The notes below the pieces were generated by a model, which made no database searches, was not told the DNA's origin, and saw only the letters and a list, made by a program, of their open reading frames with translations. Both the position numbers and the translations under genes were made by a program. Below, piece after piece: positions 7,983 to 18,917 of a DNA stretch of 64,000 nt. The DNA is from Undibacterium sp. CCC3.4 (lineage in GTDB: Bacteria; Pseudomonadota; Gammaproteobacteria; Burkholderiales; Burkholderiaceae_D). Each line of letters starts with the position of its first letter. Positions within the stretch are counted from its first letter, which is position 1. The stretch covers positions 1,054,001 to 1,118,000 of the forward strand of contig NZ_CP133779.1 of assembly GCF_034347425.1 (NCBI RefSeq), read 5' to 3'.

Positions 7983-8855
7983 ATGAAGATTATTTTCATT
8001 CTATGCATTTTCTTCTTTTCGTGTCATGTCACGGCCTCAGATCGCACAGCCAGCGATGTCGCCTTAAAGTGGGTTGACATTGAGGTAATCACAAATCAAT
8101 TTGACCAGATCAATGAGGTAAAAAAAGTCTCAGGACTTCGACCGGGCTTTACTGCTGCGCTGTCAGATCCACTCCTTCGTTCAGCCTGCAATCGCATCAG
8201 AACTAAATACAAAACGGCAAAAATTAATTGTCGCGGAATTTCTATGGAAGGAGCAAGCGCACTCTACGTAGTTGAAATTTCTGATCTTGAGAACAGCGAT
8301 TCTATTCCTGATCGCTACTGCTCAGAAGTCAAGGTCTTGCCTCCAGAATCGGTAATTTTATTGGAAAATTGGAAGCTGACTTTAGAAAAACAACTTGCTT
8401 CGCCTGAGTCGGGCCCTATTTCCGAATATATCAATGACAATCATTTTTTGGATTATCGTCATTCTGAACTCCACGAATTTGCTTTAGCTTTGTACCGAGA
8501 AATAAGTCTGCATATGTCGAGAATCGACAATCAAGTAGCAAGCTGCATTTCAGAAGAGAGAGAAAATGTCATCAATTTACTTAATTTTCTCGGCGATCCA
8601 AATCGGGCAATCCGCATTGCTGAGACCTATCTTGCAGACGAAGACGCCAGCGTCAGAAATTCGGCATTTCGCTTACTGGCCTCTTTTTCCAAATACATCA
8701 CTGTGCGTTCCAGCCAACACTTGCTCGATCTGGCATGTAACAATCTCAGAAATACTACCTTCACCGATAGAAACAAATCGCTGGTTTTAATTTCTGAGTT
8801 GCTTACAAAAAAAACGTTGCAGCCAATTCAGTCAGCAAACAATGTAGACAGTTAA
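7983..8855 (+). CDS. Secreted helical-repeat protein of unknown function, probably frameshifted
   Basis: Starts at the ATG at 7983 with a signal peptide (MKIIFILCIFFFSCHVTAS). The rest is AT-rich compared with its neighbours. Residues from about 200 on look like HEAT-type helix pairs (NRAIRIAETYLADEDASVRNSAFRLLASF). The frame closes at 8855, but just after an A8 run (8807-8814) another frame continues the same style of sequence to a stop at 8930-8932 (…NVAANSVSKQC…KKIMRFLN). The natural protein is therefore probably about 25 residues longer. It lies 45 bases after the cyclase gene and may belong to the peptide cluster, but its role is unknown. Confidence 0.6.
   Translation: MKIIFILCIFFFSCHVTASDRTASDVALKWVDIEVITNQFDQINEVKKVSGLRPGFTAALSDPLLRSACNRIRTKYKTAKINCRGISMEGASALYVVEISDLENSDSIPDRYCSEVKVLPPESVILLENWKLTLEKQLASPESGPISEYINDNHFLDYRHSELHEFALALYREISLHMSRIDNQVASCISEERENVINLLNFLGDPNRAIRIAETYLADEDASVRNSAFRLLASFSKYITVRSSQHLLDLACNNLRNTTFTDRNKSLVLISELLTKKTLQPIQSANNVDS
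8807..8814 (+). other. A8 run at apparent frameshift
   Basis: Eight consecutive A separate the annotated frame of the preceding gene from a second frame that stays open for about 39 codons (…KNVAANSVSKQCRQLIK…) and ends at 8932. This can be a one-base indel mutation, a sequencing error or slippage during expression. Confidence 0.5.
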
Positions 8856-9016
8856 TTAAAAACTCAGCCGACCATAACGTTTCCGACCAAATTGGAGCTT
8901 ATGCAAAAAAGATAATGCGTTTTTTAAATTAAAATCATACAAAAATCAGCTGTTCCGCTCGGCGTGGTCGGGAAACAATAAACGACCAGCCTGACGTGAT
9001 TATCTTCCTCCCCCTG

Positions 9017-10802
9017 CTATGATTGCGGTGCAAAACGAGGTGCCACGATGTCCTGCACGATCACGCCATCCTGCAACACTAGAATTCGCTCGGCCATCGC
9101 AATCGTCTCTGGCCTGTGCGCGACCAAGATACGCGTCAAGGCTAATTGTGCAATCGCTGCGTTCACCGCTTGTTCATTATCGATATCAAGGTGGCTGGTC
9201 GCTTCATCAAGCACCAATAAGCTCGGTTGTTTATACAAGGCACGCGCCAATAATATTCTTTGTTTTTGTCCACCTGACAAGCCACTGCCTATGTCGCCGA
9301 CTAAAGTATGATATCCCATGGGCATCGCAACAATTTCATGATGTATAGCCGCTTGTTGTGAACAATATTCTATCTGTTGTTGAGAAGGTTCCGGATCGAA
9401 GAAGCAGATATTGTCAGCAATCGAACCCGCAAATAAATGGTCGTCCTGCATGACCGTACCGAGTAAGCGGCGATAATTATGCAGGCCCAATTGTTTGAGT
9501 CGCACGCCACCAATCACTAAGCATCCCAATAGAAAAACGATTATCGAGCACCGCCAGCGCTGCCAGCCAAATGACAATAACCCTTTCAGCATTGAATAGC
9601 AGCGTATTGGCCGTTTGATACGATACCGTTATACGAGCGATGCGCAATTCGGCATTGAACTGGTCACTGAGATTGTTCATCCAGCTGTAACGTCGCTCTT
9701 CAACTCGATTGAACAGACGAATACTTTGCACACCGCGCACCGATTCCATGAAATGCGTTTGCTGCTTCGCCGCATGGACAATTTTCTCGGCAGTCGCTTC
9801 ACGCAATTGCCGAAAAATACTAAAGCGTAGTAGAACATAGAGCAGTACCGCCAGACTAGCGATCGCGCTCAGCTGCGGGCTATACAAAAGCATCACGACC
9901 AGCGTACCCATTACCATCACGCCGTCAATCACCGCTTCAACGAATTGGGTAGTCAAGCTCTGCTGTATCGTGCCGATAGAGCCGAAGCGCGAAACGATAT
10001 CGCCAGTATGGCGCTTCTCAAAATATGACAACGGTAAGCGCATCAGATGCATGAACACATTACCGAGCCATTGAAAATTCAAATTCGTCGATAAGACCGT
10101 GAGCACCCACGAGCGCACGGCACCGATCACAGTTTGTACGAATACCAGCAACAGAAGACCGCAGCCTAACACGGTGAGCAAGTCTCTGTCAGCGGCAAGC
10201 AATGCTTCATCAACCACCCATTGCATATAAAATGGCGCCACCAAGGAACAAATCTGCAAAGCCAAACCCAAAAACAATAATTGACACAGGCCGCTGGAAA
10301 GGCCAAAGACTTGTCCCATCAAAGACAGTAGACTAAACTTTTGCACTTCCTCAGCTGGTTTAAAACTGCCTCCAGGTTTCAGCTCCAGTGCTACACCAGT
10401 AAAATGTCTGGCGAATTCTTCTAAGGCTAGCCTGCGTTGGCCGACCGCGGGATCAAGTAGTACCGCGTGTTTATGTGAGACACTTTTCAGCACCACAAAG
10501 TGATTCAAATCCCAGTGTAAAATGCAAGGCAATGTTAACTCGGCTAAATGCTGCATATCGAGCTTGAGCGGCCGTGTTTGTAAGCCCAAGCCTTGCGCCA
10601 TATCCATCACGCCTTTCAGTGTCGCGCCTTTTAAGGAAATTGAAAAACGCCGGCGCATACTCGCCAGATCGATTTTGTGACCCCAATAGCTCGACACCAT
10701 GCACAAACAGCTTAAGCCGCATTCGGCGGCTTCAGTCTGCAACAACACAGGCAATTGACGGCGACGCCAGAAGCGCAGCTCAGGAAACGCAGCGGGGAAC
10801 AT
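9017..10802 (-). pseudogene. C39-peptidase ABC exporter, internally deleted
   Basis: Two overlapping minus-strand frames make one broken gene. The first (9477-10802) has an N-terminal C39 peptidase (QTEAAECGLSCLCMVSSYWG, catalytic Cys, and HWDLNHFVVLK with the His) and the transmembrane part (KRHTGDIVSRFGSI…). It then shifts frame at FSIGMLS. The second (9017-9592) resumes within the ATPase at VIGGVRLKQLGLHNYRRLLG and holds the Q-loop region (GTVMQDDHLF), signature (LSGGQKQR) and Walker B (LLVLDEATSHLD). The stretch between, including Walker A, is missing, so the protein cannot hydrolyse ATP normally. Intact relatives cut double-glycine leaders and export bacteriocins. Confidence 0.85.
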
Positions 10803-10874
10803 ACTGCTCCAACATATTTAAAGAAATCAAGAACACAACACGCAAACCCGCGTTAGTAAGAGGCCATCAAGCGT

Positions 10875-11980
10875 CTATACCCGTCCGGTAATACTGTACA
10901 AAGGCTCAAGTATCCATTCGTATAGTCGGCGCTGTTCCAGCAAGATACTGGCACCGACTGCCATGCCCGATTTAAGCGGCAAGCGGCGGCCATAGGCGGT
11001 GACATATTGCGCGTCGAGCGTGACACGAATTCGGTACAGTGCTTCCGAGCTAATAGCAGACGAAACCGCGAATGGCAATTCCTCGGGCCTCAAGGCACTG
11101 CTTGCGATCTCGCGCACCGTCGCTTTGAATTGACCGAATTTCTGATAGGGATACGCGTGGTAGCGTAATAACACAGACATGCCAGGCTGAACAAATCCTA
11201 CAGAACGTGATGGTGCATAAATCTCCGCTTCCAAGTGCGAGCCGGCCGGTATCAGCGCGGCGATCGCGGTATTCGGCGTCACCGTTTGCCCAACCGTCGC
11301 TGTGATAGCGGTGACCGTGCCATCTTGCGGTGCGCGTACCAGTAGCTCGCGGCGCGCTTCATTCTCAGTGAAATCTTGTTCGACAGAACTGAGGTTACGT
11401 TGTACCGCAGCCGCATCACGTTGTGCCTGTAATTCCAAATCTGCGATATCTGCTTGCGTTGCCATCAGTTCTCGCTCGGTCGCCGACTTGATGCGAGCGA
11501 GCTCAGCTAGTCGCTGCTCCTGATCCAGCCGTTGAGCCTGCGCATCTTGTAACTGTGCGGCTGAAATGTAGTTCATTTCCTGTAAGTCGCGATAACGTTG
11601 GTATGCCTGCACGGCGAGTTGCATACGCTCTCCTTGCATCGCAATTTGCTCATCAATTTTTGCAATCTCACTTCCGATATCTGCTGCTCGTTTGCGCAGC
11701 GCAACGAGACGTTTCTGGTTTTGTTCAAACATTTTTTCCTGCTCTACTACAAAGCTATCGCGCCTGGTAAGGAGTAAGGATGAAATCGTCTTTTGCGCCT
11801 CACCATGAGTGGCACTGCGCTCACTGGACAACACAAACAATACGTCGCCGGCATGGACAAGCTGCCCCTCGACAACGCTCACAGAAAGTAAAACTCCAGC
11901 TTGTGGCGGCACCACGCGAGTGACACCAAGGTTTGGCAAGAGCACTCCGGTGCATTGGGCTTTTCTGTGGGTACTAAAGA
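10875..11980 (-). pseudogene. HlyD-family secretion adaptor, 5'-truncated by an IS
   Basis: The reading frame encodes the periplasmic part of a membrane-fusion protein: first lipoyl half VTRVVPPQAGVLLSVSVVEGQLVHAGDVLFVL, long coiled coil (about residues 60-190), second half LLVRAPQDGTVTAITATVGQTV and a beta-barrel domain. The frame runs upstream without a stop to about 11980 (FFSTHRKAQCTGVLLPNLG), where the IS200/IS605 right end begins. The cytoplasmic tail and membrane helix are gone, so the protein could not anchor. It lies 72 bases upstream of the broken C39 exporter and was evidently its partner. Confidence 0.85.
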
Positions 11981-11992
11981 AATTGACATCCT

Positions 11993-12012
11993 CCCCGCCC
12001 TAAAGGACGGGG
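11993..12012 (-). repeat. IS200/IS605 right-end hairpin and original tnpB stop
   Basis: The subterminal hairpin CCCCGCCCTAAAGGACGGGG is typical of IS605-type right ends. Read on the minus strand without the inserted IS3 element, the tnpB frame would end …SAVGIPVL-stop with its TAG inside this hairpin, an arrangement usual for TnpB elements, where the 3' end of the gene overlaps the guide RNA scaffold. Confidence 0.7.
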
Positions 12013-12080
12013 ATTCCTACGGCGCTGCGTGTAATGGTCTAATGTTTACGGACACCTCAATAGGAGGAATAATTACCTAA

Positions 12081-13267
<1,187 letters not shown>

Positions 13268-14511
13268 CCACTACAGCGCGATGATTTGCGAGTCGCTTCG
13301 GTGGGTTCCTGCTTCTTCGAGCGGCCTGACTGCACCATCTCTCCACAGGCTAACAAGCGGTATCCCCGCTCTAACACATTGATCGCGCCAACGATATCGG
13401 CGTGATTTTCGTAACCGCAATCGACGCACAAGAATTTCGCTTGTGTTTGCCGATTGTCTTTCGAGACATGGCCGCAGCACGGACATGTCTGACTGGTATG
13501 GTGCGGCGGCACGGCCAGCAGAATGCCGCCGTTCCACGCGACCTTGTAGTCGAGCTGCCGCCTGAATTCGCCCCAGCCCTGGTCGAGGATGGCGCGGTTC
13601 AGGCCGGACTTCTGTTTCACCATCTTGCCGTGCTGTTCGCTATTTCCCTTCGATGACTTGGACATGTTCCGTACCTGCAAATCCTCAATGCAGACGAGCG
13701 CGTGGTTTTGGCTGATCGTCGTTGTGGTTTTGTGCAGGAAGTCTTTCCGGGCATGAGCGATGCCGGCGTGAATCTTTTGAACTTTAGCTTTCGCCTTTTT
13801 CCAGTTGTTGCTGAATTTGAGCTTGCGGCTCATGCGGCGCTGGTAACGAGCCACGCGCTGCTGATGCTTCTTGAAACTATTGAGCGGCGCGATATAGTTT
13901 TCGTCGCTCATGGTGGCGAACCTGGCAATGCCAACATCAATGCCGATGGCGTTTGTGGCTGTCGGCAAAGGTTGCAGAATTTCTCGCTCGGTTTGAATCG
14001 ACACGAACCACTTGCCGCCCGACTGGCTCACGGTGGCGTTGCGCACCTCGCCCAGCACGTCCCGGCTGTTTCGATAGCGCAACCAACCGAGTTTCGGCAA
14101 GAGAATGCGGCTATTGTCCTGATCGAGCTTGATCTGTTTCGGCTCAGGATAGCGGAAGCTGTCGCCGCTGCCTTTTCGCTTGAAGCGCGGAAAGTCGGCG
14201 CGTTTGGCGAAGAAATTCTTGTACGCTTTCTCCAAGTCCTTCAAGGCATGTTGCAGTGCCTGGGATGGTGTTTCTTTGAGCCATTCCGTTCCAGCTTCCC
14301 GCTTCCAAATCGGTAGATTAGCCGCCATTGGCACATAGCCAATGAACTTGTTTCCTGCTTCGTGATTTTCTTTTTGCATCGCCAGCGCCTTGTTATAGAC
14401 GAACCGACACGATCCGGCGAAACGGCGCATGTCGCGCTGTTGTTCGCCGTTTGGCATCAATTCGAATTTAAAGGCTTGAAGTCGTTGCATGATTCAATCA
14501 TACTCTGGTCT

Positions 14512-14931
14512 ATGATCGATGAAAACAACGATGTTAGAACTGGCAGGCATTGCATGTTCATGATGCATGTCCATCTGGTCTTCATGACAAAATACCGTCG
14601 CGGAGTGTTTACAAAAGAGATTCTTGACGACCTGCACCCGATATTCGCCAGTGTCTGCGTTGACTTCGAAGCGGAACTGGTAGAGTTCGACGGCGAGGAT
14701 GACCACGTACACTTGCTGGTGAACTATCCGCCCAAAGTGGCCGTGTCGAAACTGGTGAACAGTCTCAAGGGAATATCGAGCCTACTTATCAGGAAGAAGA
14801 ATGATCCCAGTATCAAGAAGAGACTATGGGGCGGCGCTTTGTGGTCGCCCAGCTACTTTGCCGGAAGCTGCGGCGGTGCTCCGATCGCAGTTATTCGCAA
14901 GTACATTGAGCAGCAGCAGACGCCGCATTAA
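14512..14931 (+). CDS. tnpA: IS200-type TnpA transposase (HUH Y1)
   Basis: A 139-residue protein of typical Y1-transposase size. It has the HUH motif in DDHVHLLVNYPP and a C-terminal helix with the candidate nucleophile Tyr (AVIRKYIEQQ). It acts as a dimer on single-stranded IS ends. The ATG at 14512 is 21 bases from the divergent tnpB start. A second in-frame Met (MFMMHVHLVFMTKYRRGV) is the other possible start. It appears intact. Confidence 0.9.
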   Translation: MIDENNDVRTGRHCMFMMHVHLVFMTKYRRGVFTKEILDDLHPIFASVCVDFEAELVEFDGEDDHVHLLVNYPPKVAVSKLVNSLKGISSLLIRKKNDPSIKKRLWGGALWSPSYFAGSCGGAPIAVIRKYIEQQQTPH

Positions 14932-14944
14932 AGTCAAGGGCAGG

Positions 14945-15005
14945 TGTAAGGACGGCTTCGCCGTCCGCGCTTACATCCCCGCCCTGAACGACGGGGTTTT
15001 ACGCG
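14945..15005 (+). repeat. IS200/IS605 left end
   Basis: Contains two hairpins: GGACGGCTTCGCCGTCC (about 14950-14966) and CCCCGCCCTGAACGACGGGG (about 14977-14996), the second closely related to the right-end hairpin. The exact cleavage site cannot be fixed by eye. Confidence 0.6.
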
Positions 15006-15176
15006 CAAATCCGATAAATAATGACTCAAAAAAACACTCTAATTGAAAATCGGTGCGGATTACAATAAAAATTTGTGTGGGAATTTTCTGAAGTTCGTAC
15101 TTAAACAAATTGTGGATTAAAAAAAATAAAACAACATTGCTATGGAAGCGCATATATTTTTATTATAAAATTATCA

Positions 15177-15401
15177 ATGGGTCAATATAAAAAATTACAG
15201 CTGGCGCTGGCGCTCGCCGCACCGGTGGCACTGCTGCTTTTGGATGAGCCCTTGAACGGGCTCGATCGACCTGCCATCGAGCATTTCACGCATACACTCA
15301 ATGCCAAACAAAGCTGCCATGATCAAATTATTGTCATGAGCAGTCACTTCATCGGCGAGCTCCACGTAAGCCGGACGATGGAGATCGCGCCGCTGTATTA
15401 A
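15177..15401 (+). pseudogene. ABC transporter ATPase, C-terminal fragment
   Basis: The frame starts within an ABC signature (LSMGQYKKLQLALAL) and runs through Walker B and D-loop (ALLLLDEPLNGLD) to the H-loop-like MSSHF, then ends early. Walker A and the first half of the domain are missing, replaced by AT-rich sequence next to the IS left end. It is a remnant, not a working gene. Its partner and substrate cannot be told. Confidence 0.65.
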
Positions 15402-15434
15402 AGCGACGCGGAGACCATTGACGCGATTCTTTAC

Positions 15435-16862
15435 TTATTTTTTGAGCCAAAAATCGGCATTTTTTATACCCAACTTTTCCGGTTCAAATACCGGATCCAG
15501 CCCTTGAGCTTGTTGTGCTTCATAATCACGCAGAGCAAGAAAAGCCGGTTTTTGCAATAAAATGATAGCGGTGATATTTAACCATGCCATCAGCCCCACA
15601 CCCAGATCGCCTAAGCCCCAAGCCAAGTCGGCGGTACGTACCGTGCCATAAACGGTAGAGGTAATGAGTGCGATTTTCAAAGCCGCACTGAGCCAGGGAA
15701 GCTTGAATCGACGAGTCATATACACAATATTTGTTTCGGCAACATAGTAATAGGCAACGATCGTGGTCAGTGCGAACAGGAACAGTGCCACAGCGACGAA
15801 GACAGAGCCGAAACCGGGTAAGACATTTTCCATCGCGACTTGCACATAGCCAGGCCCGGCCGCCACACCTTGCACACCAGCATAGAGGGCGGTACCGGCT
15901 TCATTTTCGACATTGTATTGTCCGGTAATAAGCAACATGAAGGCAGTTGCCGAGCAAACAAACAAGGTGTCGACGTAGACTGAAAAAGCTTGCACCAAGC
16001 CCTGCTTGCTCGGATGCGAGACGGCTGCGGCACTCGAGGCATGCGGGGCGGAACCTTGTCCGGCTTCGTTGGAGTAGACGCCGCGTTTAACCCCCCACTG
16101 TATTGCCAAACCAAGTATGGCACCGAATCCGGCGTGGTAGCCGAAGGCGCTCTGCACGATCAAAGTGAGCACACCAGGCAATTTCTCGATGTGCAATACG
16201 ACGACAACAAAGGCCACCATGATGTAGCCAAGTGCCATGAAGGGCACGATGGTACTGGCGAAGATGGCGATGCGTTTAACCCCACCCAGAATAACAAAGC
16301 CCAAGATCACTGCCAACACCGCTGCCGTGACCGTCGGTGCGATGCCTAAGGCCGTGTCCATCGCCGAGGCAATGGTATTGGACTGCACGCTGGGTAAAAG
16401 AAAGCCATTCGAAAAAATACTGACGATGGCAAAGACCCAAGCAAACCATTTGATGCCCAAACCTTTTTCAATATAAAACGCCGGACCACCGCGAAATTCG
16501 CCGTCAATTTTTTCTTTATAAATTTGCCCTAAGGTGGTTTCCACAAAAGCTGAACTGGCACCGAGAAAAGCGACCACCCACATCCAAAATATCGCGCCCG
16601 GCCCACCGAAAGTAATGGCGGTAGCAACACCGGCGATATTCCCGGTACCGACGCGGCCGGCCAAGGTCATGGCCAATGCTTGAAAAGACGATACGCCGGT
16701 CTCTTCTTTTTTATTGTTGAAGATGAGTTTGATCATTTCGCCGATGTGGCGCAGTTGTAAAAACCGGGTTTTGAATGAGAAATACAGTCCCACAGCCAAG
16801 CATAAAAAAATCAAGGCGGGGCTCCAAATAATGCTGTTTAATGTTGCAACCAATTTATCCAT
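15435..16862 (-). CDS. Alanine/glycine:cation symporter (AGCS family)
   Basis: A membrane protein of about 475 residues starting at the ATG at 16860-16862, preceded by GGGAGAG. It has family motifs: QALAMTLAGRVGTGNIAGVATAI, GGPGAIFWMWVVAFLG and the later RGVYSNEAGQGSAPHASSAAAVSHP. These proteins import alanine or glycine with Na+ or H+. The frame continues upstream of this start without stops, but the extra part is polar and not conserved in the family. I looked for a glycine riboswitch in the leader and did not find its core. Confidence 0.92.
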   Translation of the reverse strand: MDKLVATLNSIIWSPALIFLCLAVGLYFSFKTRFLQLRHIGEMIKLIFNNKKEETGVSSFQALAMTLAGRVGTGNIAGVATAITFGGPGAIFWMWVVAFLGASSAFVETTLGQIYKEKIDGEFRGGPAFYIEKGLGIKWFAWVFAIVSIFSNGFLLPSVQSNTIASAMDTALGIAPTVTAAVLAVILGFVILGGVKRIAIFASTIVPFMALGYIMVAFVVVVLHIEKLPGVLTLIVQSAFGYHAGFGAILGLAIQWGVKRGVYSNEAGQGSAPHASSAAAVSHPSKQGLVQAFSVYVDTLFVCSATAFMLLITGQYNVENEAGTALYAGVQGVAAGPGYVQVAMENVLPGFGSVFVAVALFLFALTTIVAYYYVAETNIVYMTRRFKLPWLSAALKIALITSTVYGTVRTADLAWGLGDLGVGLMAWLNITAIILLQKPAFLALRDYEAQQAQGLDPVFEPEKLGIKNADFWLKK

Positions 16863-17336
16863 TGTCACTCTCCCTATGCGCCACGATTGAACCAACATCC
16901 GCCAGCGCTTGCCGAAGCGGCTTACCAGCAAGATGAAGTAGATCCGGTACTGCTGTTTTACTGCTGCTATTGCTTTTGTTGTTGATGAATATTCACCTCC
17001 CCGCAAGCGCACTTCAGTCAATCTGAACTCTTGGCATGAAATTGAATCTAGTAACAAGCCAGCAGAGTGAAGTGTTGTGCAATACGCCGAACCCGGCCAA
17101 TACGCTTTGTGATTCGCTACATATGCGTTGCCGCACTATGAATGAAGGCGGATAGAAATTTATTTTCGCGACGCTGAATGTGTCGTCAATTAAAATCAAG
17201 CATAACTTTTTTGAGAATTTTCGACATCCGTATTTTTTACGGATATGAGAAATTTATTTTTCTTTGCGCTAAAGAAAAATAGTGCAATGTTCAAGCATTG
17301 ATAACGATAAAACCGCGCTTATACGAACGATATAAA
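16863..17336. other. Divergent intergenic region of 474 bases
   Basis: Holds the leaders of the AGCS symporter gene (minus) and the LuxR regulator gene (plus). It becomes AT-rich toward the regulator (17200-17300). I see no convincing riboswitch, repeat or small gene in it. Confidence 0.5.
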
Positions 17337-18116
17337 ATGAGCTCTTTGAATAAGCCAGTCCATATTTCATCAGAACTCGCCAGCGGCGTTTTCCAAATCT
17401 GCAGACCATTTTTCAAACAGTACGGGCTTAACGGCTTTTCTTATTCGCGTATTTATTCTGACGGTGCGCGCACGGAATTATGGTCGAATGCGCTGGCGTT
17501 TGAACATGCTTTTTATAAAGAGACATATTTAGTCGGTGCCGATACACCCAGTTATGTTTCTGCCACTGAGCGTTTTGCCATTGTTGAAATTACAGTCAAT
17601 GAGTACCCGAAATTCTGGCGCGCACAGTGCAAGCAGCAGCTAGGTGATTTACGTGAACTATTCAATCACGATCATGCGTTCATGCTCATTAACAAAGAGC
17701 ATGAATATCATGAATATATTATTTATTACGCCCCTGTTTTCGCTGTTTCCGCATTGAATTTTTGTATCAATAACTTAAATGCGCTGGAACATTTTGCAGA
17801 TAGTTTTAAGCTCAAGGCGGTGGAGTTAATTCAGGCAGCCGATCGCCACAGACTTTCCCTGCCGTGTATGCATTTTTTTGAAGATGAAGGTGAACAGCTT
17901 GTGCGCAGTAAGCTGCCAGTGTGTTCCACTACGAGCATATTGACGCTGCGGGAACGGGAGGTGGCCAAGCTCTTATTGATTGGTAAGGTAGCGCGCGAGA
18001 TCGCCTGCCTCTTGCATATTTCACCGCGAACGGTAGAGAGCCATATCAAACATATTAAAGTGAAGACCAACTGCAGCAATAAATCAGAGTTGATCAGTTT
18101 TCTATACCAGCTTTAA
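17337..18116 (+). CDS. LuxR-family transcriptional regulator
   Basis: About 259 residues. The C-terminal 65 residues are a LuxR HTH (LTLREREVAKLLLIGKVAREIACLLHISPRTVESHIKHIKVK). The N-terminal 180 residues are a sensor region that I cannot assign; it lacks a clear receiver domain and does not show the usual Trp/Tyr/Asp set of an acyl-homoserine-lactone pocket. No luxI gene is near. Its 3' end overlaps the convergent DUF3106 gene by four bases. Divergent from the AGCS symporter, which it might regulate. Confidence 0.85.
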   Translation: MSSLNKPVHISSELASGVFQICRPFFKQYGLNGFSYSRIYSDGARTELWSNALAFEHAFYKETYLVGADTPSYVSATERFAIVEITVNEYPKFWRAQCKQQLGDLRELFNHDHAFMLINKEHEYHEYIIYYAPVFAVSALNFCINNLNALEHFADSFKLKAVELIQAADRHRLSLPCMHFFEDEGEQLVRSKLPVCSTTSILTLREREVAKLLLIGKVAREIACLLHISPRTVESHIKHIKVKTNCSNKSELISFLYQL

Positions 18117-18769
18117 TCGGCGCTTTCCTTGCTTTTTGACGGCAACACTTGCGCAGTCATCGAGCGATCGTTCTTGAGGCCAGATTTGAACGAAGGGACG
18201 CCGCGCGCTTCCAAGGCTTCCAGCTCTTGAGCCGAAGGTAAATTCGTGATTCTTTTTTTTGCCTTGTTCGCTTTGGCTAATTGTTGTTTTTTCTCATACG
18301 GTAATTGCTGATATTGTTCCCAAAGCAGCGCTTTTTCGTGTGCGTCGATCTGCACAGCCTGCGCATAATTTTCACGCGCGATATCACGCTGGACCGGGCT
18401 CAGATTGGCCCAAGCACGCATGCGATCTTGGGCGCGCTGTTGCTGCTCCGGTTTCATCGCGAAAAATTTCTGGGTCACATGCAGCCATTTTTGCTTTCGT
18501 TCTGCATGCAAAGTATTCCACGCCTTAGCCAGCGGCGACAGTGCATCGCGTTGCGCAGCATTGAGATCTTGCCAAGATGGATTTTTTTTGAAGCACGCCA
18601 TTTGCGCGCTCGCTTCGAGTCCATGTTGCGTCCACACCGATACCAAGAGCGCTGATGTATCGGGAAATTTTTCTTCTTTGGGACGCAGCGCGTACCCGGC
18701 CACGACTAACAGCGTGACGGCAAGCGCAATGCCACCGATACGAACGCCGAGATTTTTCCGAATCATCAT
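18113..18769 (-). CDS. DUF3106 protein, membrane-anchored
   Basis: About 218 residues from the ATG at 18767-18769: one N-terminal membrane helix (VRIGGIALAVTLLVVAGYAL), then a helical region with the DUF3106 repeats of the type 'W..L...QR..L..LA..W..L' (LNAAQRDALSPLAKAWNTLHAERKQKWLHV, then LSPVQRDIARENYAQAV). The C-terminal part is Lys/Ala-rich. DUF3106 proteins are common in beta-proteobacteria and have no known function. An upstream in-frame ATG at 18865 would add 32 residues. Confidence 0.75.
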   Translation of the reverse strand: MMIRKNLGVRIGGIALAVTLLVVAGYALRPKEEKFPDTSALLVSVWTQHGLEASAQMACFKKNPSWQDLNAAQRDALSPLAKAWNTLHAERKQKWLHVTQKFFAMKPEQQQRAQDRMRAWANLSPVQRDIARENYAQAVQIDAHEKALLWEQYQQLPYEKKQQLAKANKAKKRITNLPSAQELEALEARGVPSFKSGLKNDRSMTAQVLPSKSKESAD

Positions 18770-18917
18770 CAACTCACTTTGGTTTGAAACCCTATCTTTC
18801 AGGGCACTGCGCAGTTGGCCTACCTCGCCAGAAAAAAACCGCTGCAGATTGGTGCCATAAGGCAATATATTTGTACCAATCGATTATAGGGGAAAAACGC
18901 ATTCACTGTGCATTCTA

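Noticed and set aside
15177-15401. Functional short ABC ATPase
   Set aside because: Lacks Walker A and half of the domain; can only be a fragment.
16863-17060. Glycine riboswitch in the leader of the AGCS symporter gene
   Set aside because: A purine-rich GGGGAGGTGAA stretch is present, but the conserved glycine riboswitch core and its paired elements are not found.
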